A stretch of 64,000 bases of DNA from Chenopodium formosanum (GCA_024500155.1 CM044872.1:51589460-51653459); one strand, 5' to 3'. Positions 1 through 11,800 are shown, numbered from the stretch's first letter. The notes: generated by a model from the letters alone, not told the origin. Made by a program: numbers and translations.

Positions 1-770
1 GCTACACTTTCACCAAAGAAAATATGAATACACAGAGCAAAAGCAAGAACAAGAGGTGGTTAAAGGTTGATAATGTGAAGAATAAATGGAATAAGTGTTT
101 ACGAATAATTAATGATAAACCATTGTTTAAAAAGAATGGTAATAAGGGATATTTGGGATATTTATGTGGGTTAGATTCAGTTTTACCCGTGAATTTTTAA
201 GCTTTGATCTTGATTCAATTATTGTTCAATTTTTTTGTTTTTTTTATAGATTATGCATCAAGAGTGTATTTTCCAATTGCATTAAAGTTAATAAAATTTC
301 ATTTAGAAAACATCATAAAAGATTAAAGTAGTAATAAATCAATTTAGAGAATTACAAGTCGTATGTAACCTAACTACTATATAAGTGATTGAGTATTCAA
401 TCCTAACGCTAACGATTTAAATCAACTTTTACGGAATTGTAGTATGAATCCAAGTCGCAATTTACTATTCTTTTTTGGATAAGATGGCCCTAAAACTATT
501 CTTCCACGCTGAATTCAATTTGGATGACTGTAGTTTCTAAATTCTAAATCAGGCAGCCCAAAACATATGAATACTGTTTGATGGGCCTAATGGGCCATTT
601 ACCGTTGATTCGAAAATATCAGCTAGTTTTTGAAAAAATTACAAAGTTTTCTGTTCAGCCCTTCTTCATACTGGCTAGTGAGGAGTGGCTAGTTGGCTAC
701 TATGTTTATTCATCGTATGACTCCCTTCAAATCTAAAGTTCTTCCCAGTTTCCACCTAGCTACATTGACA
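1..770. other. intergenic, no gene seen
   Basis: AT-rich non-coding DNA with stops in all frames. I see no conserved protein segment, RNA gene or clear promoter. It runs up to the probable Helitron start at 771 and includes the left copy (713-748) of a 36-bp direct repeat that recurs at 1513-1548. Confidence 0.5.
713..748 (+). repeat. 36-bp direct repeat, copy 1
   Basis: The block containing ACTCCCTTCAAATCTAAAG is repeated with one mismatch at 1513-1548, exactly 800 bp downstream. The pair brackets the probable Helitron but does not coincide with its ends. Confidence 0.8.
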
Positions 771-1477
771 TCAATAACAATATAATAAAAGACACACTAG
801 CAATGACACATGTCATCTCTTGATGTGTTCTTACTATATTTTTTTATTTTTTTTTAAAATAATTTGTATTTAAGAATCAAATATTTTGCATATAAATATA
901 GAAACATATATATACTTACTTATTCAATATTCTAGAAGATTTTATATATTTTTTCAAACAAAACAACACATGTAAATATTGATATATTCTTCCAAAAAAA
1001 AGCAAAAATGTATATATAGAATATACTTACTCGAAAATCCCATATATTTTTCCAAAAAAGACACACCATGAAGTAATTTAATAATGGCAACTAAAATCAT
1101 CGTTTGATATATGATAACATGTAATATTGTAGTTGACTTACATAATATCATGTTTTAAAAATTCGAATGAAAAATTGGCAATTACTCATACTACTATAAC
1201 TTTTTTGAGATATATTCTCTTAAATAAGTTAACAAATGAGAATTTATTTATTTTTATTTTATTTTTATTTTTATTGTATGCATCTTCAAGATATGATTTA
1301 CTTAGTATCATCATGATTGTATCAATTGATATATTTAATTTATTTAAATATTCATACTTAATTTTATAGTTTATTTAAAACTTATAATAAGATTCTTTCA
1401 AAAAAAAAAAAATTAATCATAATATAGTTTAATAATGGTTATTTTAATTACCGTGCATGGCACGGGAACTAACCTAG
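771..1477 (+). mobile_element. probable non-autonomous Helitron
   Basis: The 3' end has the plant Helitron signature: a short GC-rich hairpin CCGTGCATGGCACGG at 1451-1465, then a few AT-rich bases and terminal CTAG at 1474-1477, followed by T. A 5' TC terminus preceded by A fits at 771, so the element would sit between A770 and T1478, the expected AT target. Its interior is AT-rich and has no Rep/helicase coding sequence, so it would be non-autonomous. The 3' end is well supported. The 5' end is inferred from the TC dinucleotide and the nearby segment AATATAATAAAAGACACAC, and is less certain. Confidence 0.6.
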
Positions 1478-1512
1478 TTATTTATATTTATAAGACAGAA
1501 AATCAATTTAAC

Positions 1513-1548
1513 TCGTATTACTCCCTTCAAATCTAAAGTTCTTCCCAG
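1513..1548 (+). repeat. 36-bp direct repeat, copy 2
   Basis: Second copy of the block at 713-748, differing at one base (T for G at position 7 of the repeat). Sequence before and after the two copies differs. Confidence 0.8.
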
Positions 1549-2304
1549 CCACACAAAACATACGTTAATCGACCAAGTAACCTCAGAATAAGTAACTCTG
1601 ATCGATCGAGTAACCCCAAAATAAGTAACTCCGGTCACACGGCGTGGTCAGCCACAATGTTAATGTTTATTTTTTAAAATATCATTACACATGTTTTTGG
1701 AGAAAAAAAAAACACATTAATTTCATTGACTTACGTGTGTTTTTCTTATGATTTTCTATGCGACAAAGGGGTATTTTTTGTGAAAAATAAAATATTTCTT
1801 AGTGTATTCAGTGCTTATATGCGACCCTGCATTATACACATATTAACCAAAAGAAAAGATACTAACTTAATGATCTATTTACCTGATAGTATTTATTAAA
1901 TTAAATTTTTTTAATATATAAAACTTAAGCTTTTTTTTTTTTTTTTTTGGTTACATAACGTGTTTTAATTGAATATTATTCTATCTATTTTTGTATTCCC
2001 ATTTTAATTTATAATATGAATTTCGGTTAAACTTAAATAAGCAGAGTGAGGGACAACTCAAGTGGTTAAAATTTCCTCTACGTTTCAAATGATTCAGAGA
2101 CCGATTCGAGGCTTTCTAAAAAAAAAAAAAAAAAAAAAAACTTAAAAAAAAATGTTTTTGGCAGCTAAGTTAATGTTTGTTTGTGTTTCTCAAGGAGCAT
2201 TTGATTCACAAAGTGATATGGGTTTAGAATAAAAACTGAATTAGGGTGACATGGCCATATGGGGTTGAAACCTTTTTTTTATTTTTTTAACGAGGTTAGA
2301 ACTT

Positions 2305-2342
<38 letters not shown>

Positions 2343-2523
2343 GTATGTGGTTGTTATTTGGGAATGAATTTCTCCTTTTATTTGATACCTAGAGGTGTGG
2401 TATGAGTCATACCCATCTCCCCTTTCAGTAAGTTGGGCTATGGGGTTTAGAAATTAAAATAAACATTAGGCATGGATTTTACTCATTTTAAACCCATACC
2501 TCATACCTAAAACATACAAATCA
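1549..2523. other. intergenic, low-complexity
   Basis: Non-coding AT-rich DNA with several A or T runs, the longest an A run of about 31 at 2307-2337. No reading frame resembles a known protein. The A/T runs may be old retroposon tails, but no matching target-site duplications were found around them. Confidence 0.5.
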
Positions 2524-2537
2524 AACGTCCCCGTTAC

Positions 2538-3144
2538 TTTTATTTATTTATTTATTTATTTTTTGAAAGAAGTCCCAAAGGACACTAAGTTTCATTGATT
2601 AAAGTCATATGACATCTACAATTAATGATTAACGATAAAGAAAATAGATTTAACAAAATCAAACAAGAATTAACTAGAGAAGGACTAAGAATCCAAATAC
2701 ATAAATATAACAATTCGGCACATTCTCGATTCATTGTCTCATACAACTTTTTGAGTGGATCCGTCATCGCTTCATAATTTTTGGAGGAAGAAAATTCTTG
2801 TGACAATTTTGTACACTGAATCAGAGTAACGAATATCAACCATAGCCCCGTACAACCTGATACTATTCCAAGCGCAAAGAACACCTTGCCTTTCGAACTG
2901 GAGTTTGAAAAACTTTGTTTTTCAAAGGAGATCGAAAAAACCTTGTATTTCGAAGGAGAAAAACACTTTCTTTCGAAGGAGATAAGTTCCTCTCGAACGG
3001 AGGAACCATTATTATAAACTAAAGACAAACAAAAAGCAGAAAAAAGTTAGATTGAGGCCTTCCACCGGCAAGATCCGATAGAAGCCCCTCAAAAATTAAC
3101 AATGGAAACTAGGGTTGAAGAGAGAGGAGAGAGGTCAGGGTTTT
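2538..3144 (-). mobile_element. retroposon with target-site duplication and A-rich tail
   Basis: A block of about 607 bp on the minus strand is bracketed by a 14-bp direct repeat (AACGTCCCCGTTAC at 2524-2537; AACGTCCCCCTTAC at 3145-3158, one mismatch). At its 3' end (left side in window coordinates) it carries a tail built of A runs and repeated AAAT. Together these are the marks of LINE-driven retroposition. The 5' end (right side) begins with a CT-rich leader. It encloses a 147-codon ORF. I do not recognise the family; it could be a 5'-complete non-autonomous LINE derivative, a SINE-like chimera or a retrocopied gene fragment. Confidence 0.65.
2585..3028 (-). CDS. hypothetical ORF inside the retroposon
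   Basis: A 147-residue ORF opening MSLVYNNGSSVREE. The N-terminal third carries degenerate repeats of a Ser/Phe/Lys-rich unit (around FSPSKYKVFS and FSNSSSKGKVF), reflecting tandem repeats of CTCCTTCGAAA in the DNA. A hydrophobic stretch (VFFALGIVSGCTGLWLIFVTL, shown here in part) is long enough for one membrane span, and a second hydrophobic segment lies near the C-terminus. No family is recognised. Its placement entirely within a retroposed unit suggests element-borne coding sequence or a chance ORF. No catalytic motif is visible, so no function is proposed. Confidence 0.3.
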   Translation of the reverse strand: MSLVYNNGSSVREELISFERKCFSPSKYKVFSISFEKQSFSNSSSKGKVFFALGIVSGCTGLWLIFVTLIQCTKLSQEFSSSKNYEAMTDPLKKLYETMNRECAELLYLCIWILSPSLVNSCLILLNLFSLSLIINCRCHMTLINET

Positions 3145-3317
3145 AACGTCCCCCTTACAGCCTTACTTTTATGATAGAGCTACTCATTTTTTTATATATA
3201 TTTTATTTCATTGCTTTAAGCCTTTTATAGTAACTCTATTAATATGATTAAATATTGTAAACCATCAGCTAATTCAAAAACTTTTGTATGCATCTGATGA
3301 ATAGTAATATACTAACA

Positions 3318-3495
3318 TTACTGTACATCGAGGTAACTTTTGTTGAATTTTAGGGTAATTTTCGTTGAATTTAAGATAACTTTTATCCATAAGCTTAAGT
3401 AACTTTTATTTATACCAGTATAACTTATATATATTAGGTAACTTTCATTCATTATATGATAACTTTTGATCATTTAAAGGTAACTTTGAAGTAGA
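3318..3495 (+). repeat. degenerate short tandem repeats
   Basis: About six to eight imperfect units of roughly 25-30 bp, each containing GTAACTTTT or GATAACTTTT followed by ATT/CATT. Spacing is irregular and units are diverged, so this is an old array rather than a clean satellite. Confidence 0.5.
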
Positions 3496-3838
3496 TGTAT
3501 ACATCCGATTTTTTTAAATGTTTGTCCAGCTAATTATATGACATGTCAAACTCCAATAATAAATCTTTTTTTTTTTTTTTTTTTTTTTTTTTGGTAAAAA
3601 AAAGAAACCAATAATAATAAGTCAATTATATTTCACCAACTTTTATATGTGGCTACTAATCATCATAAAGTTACTTTATTAGTGTTATTGAGGTTACTTA
3701 ATTGCATACAAAACGGGTTGTATTTCACAATCTACTAATGTAATTTTAGGTAATTTGTTTGGATTGAACTTTTTCCAAAAAAAAAAAGAAAGGCTTAATC
3801 TTATTCCCTCCAAAGCCAAACAGCCTGCCTAATGAGGT

Positions 3839-3947
3839 CACGTGGCCTACTCAATGTGACTTTGATCCTTTTGGACCACAATTCCCACGTGGCTCTGGCC
3901 ACCTCCTGCCGGACGCCACGTGGACCCCCTTACCACATGTATAAATA
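3839..3947 (+). promoter_or_regulatory. G-box cluster with TATA box, no gene identified downstream
   Basis: Three copies of CACGTGG (3839-3845, 3886-3892, 3917-3923) lie in 85 bp, followed 17 bp later by TATAAATA at 3940-3947. This is a textbook plant promoter layout, and G-boxes of this kind bind bZIP/bHLH factors in ABA- or light-responsive genes. The next 600 bp contain no recognisable coding sequence. A second TATA-like stretch (TTTAAATACCC) lies near 4289 in front of a CT-rich leader. This could be a remnant promoter, the promoter of a non-coding RNA, or one belonging to an eroded gene. Confidence 0.45.
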
Positions 3948-4592
3948 CAACGTAGGACCACCATTAATTCAAAAAAGATTTAAAGAAATTTAAATTAAAT
4001 TCATCTACCTCCTATATCATCAAACTTTCAATCAATAATCTCTTAACATCGCTGTTGTCAAAAAAAAAAAAGAAAAAAAAAAAAATCTCTTAACATCACA
4101 TTCACTTACATCATTTTTTTATAGTTCAGAAAAAAATAAAAATAACGAGTGCCAAAATTAATTTATATTGTTACATACTTTATTTTTACAATAATTAATT
4201 TTGCCGTCATTTTCATTAAATTTGGGACCATCTCCTAAAGTTGTCCACAATTGCCAAGCACCCCTCCACCAGTCCACCCCTCTTTGCTTTAAATACCCAA
4301 CACCCTCTCTTTTCTTTTCCTTAGTTTTGTTTTTCTTTACCTTTTCTTCTTCAAACGAGGAGAATGCACATTTTGAGCTAAAGCTAAACGACAATAATTT
4401 TATGTTTGTCAATGTATTACTTAATTATAAGTATTTTAATTTAATATATAAAGTAAATCTTATAAATGATACTGTATAAAACAAAACAATCAAAAAATTA
4501 AAAGTGAGATTATTTATTACTCCGCACATATTAGGAGAAATTGGAAAAAGGAAATGAAAAAAAAATGTTTAATTTGGTTACTCGTCTAGTTA
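3948..4592. other. leader-like, no convincing gene
   Basis: CT-rich stretches and two overlapping 84-92 codon ORFs on opposite strands (4158-4412 minus, 4201-4479 plus), neither resembling a protein family. If the promoter upstream is live, its transcript would cover this stretch. Confidence 0.35.
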
Positions 4593-4800
4593 GGCCATGT
4601 TCTTTTGTGCTTCTAAATAGAGCAGATTTCAGTAGAGCAGAGCAGGATAGGGTTTCCAACACACTACAAAGCAGAGAAAACCATATTTAATCAGAGCAAA
4701 GCAAGGTTTCTAACACAATGCAGAGCAGGGAAGGTTTCTGCATAGCAAATCAGGACAAGACATAGCAAAACAGTGCAGAACAACTCAAAAGAACAAGGCC
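4593..4800. mobile_element. Tourist-like MITE (PIF/Harbinger type)
   Basis: A 208-bp element with terminal inverted repeats GGCCATGTTCTTTTG and, at the other end reversed, GGCCTTGTTCTTTTG. It is flanked by TTA on both sides (4590-4592 and 4801-4803), the usual PIF/Harbinger target duplication. The interior is made of repeated AGAGCAG/GCAGAGCA motifs. No coding capacity. Confidence 0.8.
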
Positions 4801-5293
4801 TTAGTCATGGAAAAAAACTTCAACTAGATGTGCCACAATACATCTATGAATTACTGAATTATGATCAAGCAAGGGGTTGGACTTTAGTCCAAATGGGTTG
4901 GGCTTTTCAGGCCATTATTGGTTGGGTTTTAGCATAAAAACACAATTTTAAGACACCCAAACTTATACTATTTAAGATCGGATTATCGATGATCAACTCT
5001 AGCTAATTAAGGAAACTAGACAAGCAAGTTTGTGCATATCATGGGAATCAAAATATCGCTCATGTTATGCATACATTAAGGGTTTTTTTTTTTTTTTTTT
5101 GGTCAACAAAACAAATTAAGTACACAAATTTAGTACTCCTAATTATTATTTATTTATTTTGTTATAACTAAACAAAACAATTGATATTAGATTAGATCAA
5201 AGGCGATGGAATAGCGGCTGAATGCATGGTTAGGACACCCTGTTCCCTAGGCTATGATATCATATCATAATAATAAAAAGGCTAAGTATAATA

Positions 5294-5392
5294 CTCTTTC
5301 TGTCTCTTTTTATAGGTCAAAAGTTTTGATTATTTTCTTTCAAAAATATTCAATTCAAACAAAATCAATAAATTAAATAAGAACAGAGAGAG
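5294..5392. mobile_element. short Stowaway-like MITE
   Basis: A 99-bp segment starting CTCTTTCTGTCTC and ending as its imperfect inverse (GAACAGAGAGAG), with TA on each side (5292-5293, 5393-5394). Short and diverged for the group, so the assignment is tentative. Confidence 0.45.
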
Positions 5393-5693
5393 TAATGGGT
5401 GATCATATAACCGATTAAAATAATTGTAGCATTGAATATGATCGTGATAAAAAAAAAAAAAAAAAAAAAAGAAAAAAAAAAGTAACGGGAAGAGTGAGGA
5501 ATTGAAGTGTGTCATAAACGAAGAAAATAATGAAAGTGAAATAATTATGTGTAGAAAGATGCATGGGAGGCAGCCATACCATGAGAATGTTGGTCCTCGC
5601 ATGTATTTATCTGCTCATAATGAGTCCCACTTTTGAGAAGGACACCGCTGTTTTTTCCTAGAATAAATTATTCATTATTTTTGCCTTGACTTA

Positions 5694-5867
5694 GGGTCTG
5701 TTCTCATATGTTCAATTTCAGTTTAGTTAGTTTAGTTTATTTTCAGTTCAGTTTATGTTTAATGATATTGCTAATGATATAAAACCAAATTTCATTCTTT
5801 TAAACTCTTATTACAACGACAATAATAATATAATATAATAATAATAATAATAATGAAAAATTAATCT

Positions 5868-5903
<36 letters not shown>

Positions 5904-6305
5904 TAATCTTTAATAATAATAATAATAATCAATAAATAATAATAATAATAATATTGATACAACTCATTGTTCAAATGGTTATATTTTTTACAAAGTGTTT
6001 TGTGTTCTTTTGTCATAATAATATTTTATTTTTTAATTAAATAGTATATGTTTTTAAAATGTTTTGGGGTTTCATGTTTTTAATATATTTTCCATAAATA
6101 TTATAATTATATAGTATATTTTTCTTAAATATTTTAATATGTATATTTGTATATACACATATGTATAATAATAAATAATCAAAGATCACTAATCCGTAGT
6201 TAAAAATCACTAATTAATAAGTTCAGTTTATTTTCAGTTCAGTTCAGTTTATTTTCAGTTCAGTTCAGTTCAGTTCAGCTGAGTTCAGCGTATGAGAACA
6301 GACCC
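5694..6305. mobile_element. Tourist-like MITE with AAT-repeat core
   Basis: A 612-bp element with perfect 15-bp terminal inverted repeats GGGTCTGTTCTCATA and TTA target duplications at 5691-5693 and 6306-6308. Both arms contain runs of TTCAGTTCAGT. The core is an (AAT)n-rich array at about 5820-5955, which probably expanded after insertion. No transposase. Confidence 0.85.
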
Positions 6306-6308
6306 TTA

Positions 6309-9300
6309 GATTATATTATTAGGGATTGTTATTTTGCAAAGTTAATTAACAGGTTTAACCGATGACTTAGATATGCTTTTGTTTGATTAACATATATTTG
6401 CTGAATTGCTGAATAAATTGGCCTGGTATTATGAAATTGAGAAGTACATAGTTTGAAATAGATCGATTACGTTTTTTACAAGAATTGATGATAAAATGAA
6501 GGACGTTTGTTGTTTACTTAACCTTAAATATATAGGTTCAATTGAACTAAACAACATATATTGCAGCTTTACTCATGTACTCAATAGATTTACACTCTTT
6601 TCATTTTTTTTTTATAAGCTAGAGTTGGATTTTCCCACTATTTATATGTCATCATTGACTTAATTTTTATTTACCAATATATAATATATATAGTGGCGGA
6701 ACTAGAATTTTTACAATGATAGGGCACCGTACCATCTAAAACCCTTTTATCAACACCTTTAAATCTTAAAAAAAAAATAAAAATAAAAAATTAAGACACG
6801 TTTGTGAAAAAATTGTTCATAATATCAAGATTCTAAATTAATTTAAAACAGAGGCAGTATATACAAGTATAATATCGAGTATAATCCTATAATCTAATGA
6901 CTTTTGTAGTGAGAAATTTGGGGAGGACTTGATATTCAATCAACCAGAAATCGACCAATATAGCTAGTATCGACACGATTATTTAATATAATGAAGACAA
7001 AATTTAATCTAATTAATTTGATTATTACTTAATTATTCAATGTAATAGTGATAGGGGTAGGATTTGCTATATTTGTATGAGACAAAACTTGAGAGGGCTA
7101 CAGTATAATTTACTAAGACTAGGTTTTTTTCCATCATATTATTAATATGACCTTCAACCTATAAATAGCTTACTAAATACAGTGTATAATATACCCCATC
7201 GTGGGCAACGAGATTCACCATAAAGAAGTTAGAAGGAAGTTGAGAAGTTCTTTTCAACAATTTATTTGTACTAATTTCCTGTACATCCAATGATTACATC
7301 TTCATTTACATACTGTGTAATTGTGGATTCTGTTCATGGATTCTATATATACCAATCATCAATTTCCTGTAGTAGATATTAGTTGGCTAGATGAATAGAA
7401 CTAGTCTAATTTGATCTGATCTGATTTGATGTTAATTTAATTTTGATCTGTTGATTTGATTTTATATTGACTTAAACTCCATCTTTTTACGTGTTTAGTC
7501 CAATGCATGGGCAAAGTTTCATTTATCTTCTTTATCATTATAATGGATGAAAATATATGTTACATTTGAACTTGCATTGTACATGATTTTCCAATTTTCA
7601 TGTTGACGGTGTGAATTTCACTAAATTTCAAATTAGTTTTCACCCAAATAAATAAATAAATTTCAAACTAGTAACTCATGGACAATAGTTCAATTAATAA
7701 TACGAGTACTTTTTCAAAAATTAAAAACAAAATTATTAGGACTAGTTAGTTGGTAAAATGGTAATCACAATTCCAAATTACGTTTTGAACAAAAATGTTT
7801 AAATACAAATAATATGTAAAACGGTCCAAACCAGTCCGATCTAGATGGCAAAAAAATGGTTAGACAAAAAAAGAGCACGTAAACATGATACGGCTTAGTT
7901 CACATGATTTATTAGGAGTTGACTAAATTTGTGTTAATGTAACAAGAAGGTTTCTTCTTTGATTTGTTTATTACTTACTTTACAAGATAAATAAACATAA
8001 GCTCTACATGTCACTCATGAGTGACATGACATGAATGATACCTTTTGGAAATAGACAACCTTTTGTGTTATGTCCCTAAATTTAAAACTATAATTGTTTA
8101 ATTGATTTAGTAATCATGATGATTAATTTTCTTCTTAAGATACGTCCTCAATCAAACTTTGAGAGGATCGTTTCAACTTTTTGAGCCAATCTCTCGTGAA
8201 AACTGAATCAATACTACATGAATATTATCATGTCTTAGAATTCAAGTCATTCAAATTATGGCCTTTTTGCGGTATCATTGAAAATAACCTTTAATTTGGC
8301 TCTTTTCATTTGTTGGAAGATGTTCGGTTGTGGTTTAACGTCATTAGGTAAAAGGTATTTTTATAATTTTTTATTAGGCATTTAGTTAATTAATTGATTA
8401 ATTATTCCACTTATGCTAAACAATACAATTAAGATATCATTATTGGTGGGCAATACCCTTTTAGAAATTGTTATTCTAGCTTCATAATGTGGTTTTTCTA
8501 TAGGGGATAAAGATTAGTATGTATAAACTAAATCAAGGTTCTTAATCTAATTGGTTCGTAAAGTGACGTGTTTTGGTTCCTAATTGGGAATTAAAAAGTG
8601 TTGTTTAGCAAATGAATATCATCAAAGATTCCCTGATAATTATATAAATATGATTAACTATTAATTAAATTTACACTTGAGCATACTCTACAAGCAAAAC
8701 ATTAATAGATCATGGAATTGTATAATTTGTATAGTTGAAGATAACCGAAAGTAATAACTATGGACTTCCCTTTTCAAGAAAAGTTTCAATCCTATTATTT
8801 CTCCAATAAATCGTGTACAGAATTTTCCCTTTTTTCACCCTTTTAAAATTGGTGCAGTGTAACATAACACTTTGTAATTTCTAGTAGTAACAATGATTCT
8901 TCTTATTGTAGCAATACAATTATACAGATGAATTTGATGTGCCTTTATTTGAAGAATCATTTGACTTTAGGTTTCAAAGGACCACTCTTCCTTATGTGAC
9001 ATGTGAATATTTATAGATTTGTTACAAATATGAACCCTTAATTTATATACGCCTACAAAGTGAGTCTTGAGGCACAATATTTCTATTTGAACAATGATAG
9101 AGGAATTATTGAAAGGTTCCCAAATTAGGAGTCACTCCTTCATAAACATAAAGTCACAAAAATGTTAAGAGGAGCAATATAGAAAAATTAAATTTCGTTG
9201 TAGTGTCGTCTGAAATTCTTAACTGTTTGAGTCAAGTAACCTAGCAAAAGTACGGATAAATGACTAAAATATCCTTTGTAAGAGGTCAAGCTTTGTTTTA

Positions 9301-9849
9301 TTTAGCATGTTACACTTTAAAGAACTCGTAATATTATTTAATTTAATTTAATTTAATACTACATGAGATGCATGTGTTTAAAAACCAATATAATTATGTA
9401 TAAAAATCTGACAAAAAGTTTATGCAAATTGGGCCCAAAAATAAATATAAATCGAAGAATTGATTCAAGACATATTTTAACGTAAAGGATACAAGAGTCA
9501 AATGAAAATGCCTAGCACACTCCAAGATCCGTACGTTGCTAGCTTGCCCTTAATGATAACATGTATTAGGATAGATAATGATAAGAAGTAGTGAATTTCT
9601 TGTAATTGTTAAACCCTAAAGGCCAACAGTTACATGTGGCTTTCAAACGTCAACCTCCCTCCATACAAACCTAACATTATCATAGACCCCCAACCAAATA
9701 GCACGTGCCATCAATGTTGGTTAACTTTTGTTAGCTTTCCTTATTGATGTTCTCCCCTTCTTCAACCTTTTATAAAATTGTGCTTTCTCCATCACTCCTT
9801 CTCTCATTTGGTCTCAATACACCCAAATCACACCAACATAATTTTATTA
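6309..9849. other. intergenic, no gene seen
   Basis: About 3.5 kb of AT-rich DNA with stops in all frames and no recognisable protein, RNA or intact mobile element. Its right edge contains the promoter-like segment described at 9702-9777. Confidence 0.5.
9702..9777 (+). promoter_or_regulatory. promoter-like segment with G-box and TATA
   Basis: CACGTG at 9702-9707 is followed by TATAAAA at 9771-9777 and then a CT/CA-rich leader-like stretch to about 9845, where a Stowaway-like MITE begins. No ORF of note follows within 2.6 kb. It could be a distant upstream promoter for the homeobox gene at 12.5 kb, with a long 5'UTR intron, or a relic. Confidence 0.3.
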
Positions 9850-10123
9850 CTCCTTTCGTCCTAAAATAATGTATACACTCATATTAATTAAATGAGAGTT
9901 TGGACATATTTTAGTTGTTATTTTATTAGAAAAATGAATGTGGGATTGGAGCCAGTGGGTGTTTTTTAATCAAATAAGAAAGTAAGAATATAGGGAAATA
10001 ACCTTTAAGTAACAAGAAAGAGATTTTGAGAAGTATTAAGATATTGACAAACATATGATGATATAAATAATATTCGTAGTAGTAGAAAAAAGGCAATCAA
10101 TGAGTATTATGAGACAAAGTGAG
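9850..10123. mobile_element. Stowaway-like MITE
   Basis: A 274-bp segment flanked by TA, opening CTCCTTTCGTCCTAAAATAA and closing, in reverse complement, CTCACTTTGTCTCATAATA. The ends match the Stowaway/Mariner MITE consensus (CTCCCTCCGT...) imperfectly. No coding sequence. Confidence 0.55.
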
Positions 10124-11800
10124 TATAAACATAAGCATGTCCACTTAACCAAAACAACTGATTATCAAGTTTGTATCAAGTATAGTTAATTATTATGTAC
10201 CAACCACCAACAATTATGGTATTTCGTTATATATGTATGGGAGGGGTAATAAGGACAATTCACAGCACCAAAAGGATGACGGGCGTGCATAAATCATTGA
10301 GATGACCTTGTACTGACCTTATCTTTATTAATATTCCATATATTATAATTTGCGTTTGATTTCCAAACCTTTGATTAGTACTATTATTCTATAAGTAAAA
10401 TTTACAATAACTATATCAAATGTCACCAATATGTAGTAAATTCAACTTATCACGTTATAATAAAAATCAAATAATGGGGCCTAATTTATATACGAGGTGG
10501 GGTTAGCAATGACTCTTGAGTTTGGACAGCTAATTATACGTGACTAATGTGAGTTCAATTCATACTTAATACGTTGATTTAAGGGGATGTAAGCATTCTT
10601 GAGTTCAAAATTTACTAGCCCAATTGTGCACACAAGTGATACAAGTACACTCACATAAGCTATATACACTCTTAGCTTGTCTCTAATTGATTGTTTGCTC
10701 ATTTTACTATTTTAATTGGAAGCCTCTTAACCGTAATTTATGAATGATGTCTCTTAATTAGCCGTATTATATTACAAGGATGTCAACTTTTTACATATGT
10801 AGTATTTGAGAAGAAAAACGAGGGTTTGTTACTTTACCTTAATTTTATTACAGAGTACATATTTTTAAAATCAAACAAATATATTAATATATGTGGTTCA
10901 AATTAGACTAGAGTAAATTATAAATAAACTAGAACATGCAATATTTAAAAGATAAAAATTGATTATCCCGGGCAATAAATTTAGATTAGAAATATTCAAA
11001 TTAGACCAAAATAAGTTTTTTGAACCCTGAGTTTCATATATACTAGAACACCTAAATAAGTTATTGAATATAAACTACGAAAAATTGCACGAAATTTTAT
11101 TCATCGTACATTTTAAAAGTTAATAGATAAATGATAATTTTTCAACAATTTTTGAAGAAGAGATTTTACTTGACAAGTAACAACCCTAGCTTATGGCTTT
11201 TAATCTCAAACACCAAATTAGTAGGAGCAACCTATTTCAAAAAGTATATTGCATATATGTAAACCCATCTTGTTCGTTGAAATGGATTATATGTCTCTCA
11301 AAGACTAAAATCATCTATAGTCTCATAGATGATCGAGGTATAAAGTATGAAAATCATCATGTGCAATTTCTAGCAATTATATATACATCTTCCATTCCAT
11401 ATCAATCGAGATATATTTCAAAACCAATTGAAATGATCTTAGGAGAATTATTCCAGATGTCATGATACGAATTAGAAAATTACCAATTAATTATAAAATG
11501 GGATGAGATGAACATGCATACAATTTATTGACCCATCTAAAAAATTTGAAAAAAGTCAATAAAATTTAACTTGTGAATAAGGTTAAAAAAATCACAATAT
11601 TTTATTTTCAGTAAGTTAACCTATGTCATTATCTACTACTTAAATATTTGGTTTCCTTCCATGTAAAACCCTCTCCAATACCTTTGAGCAATTGGGGAAT
11701 TAATAAATGAAATAGTAAAAATAAATCAAATTAAAATTAATAAAGAAAACTTTTAAAATAAACGATGGAGTGAGAGAGTGGGTGAAGAAGAGGATCAATA
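10124..11800. other. upstream region of the homeobox gene
   Basis: AT-rich, no coding sequence recognised. The 90-codon ORF at 11193-11465 does not resemble any family I know. This is the likely distal promoter of the BEL1-like gene. Confidence 0.4.

Noticed and set aside
4158..4479. Overlapping 84- and 92-codon ORFs behind the G-box promoter
   Set aside because: Both are low-complexity and on opposite strands. Neither looks coding, although the promoter is noted separately.
11193..11465. 90-codon plus-strand ORF
   Set aside because: No family resemblance, ordinary AT-rich composition and no supporting promoter or splice context.
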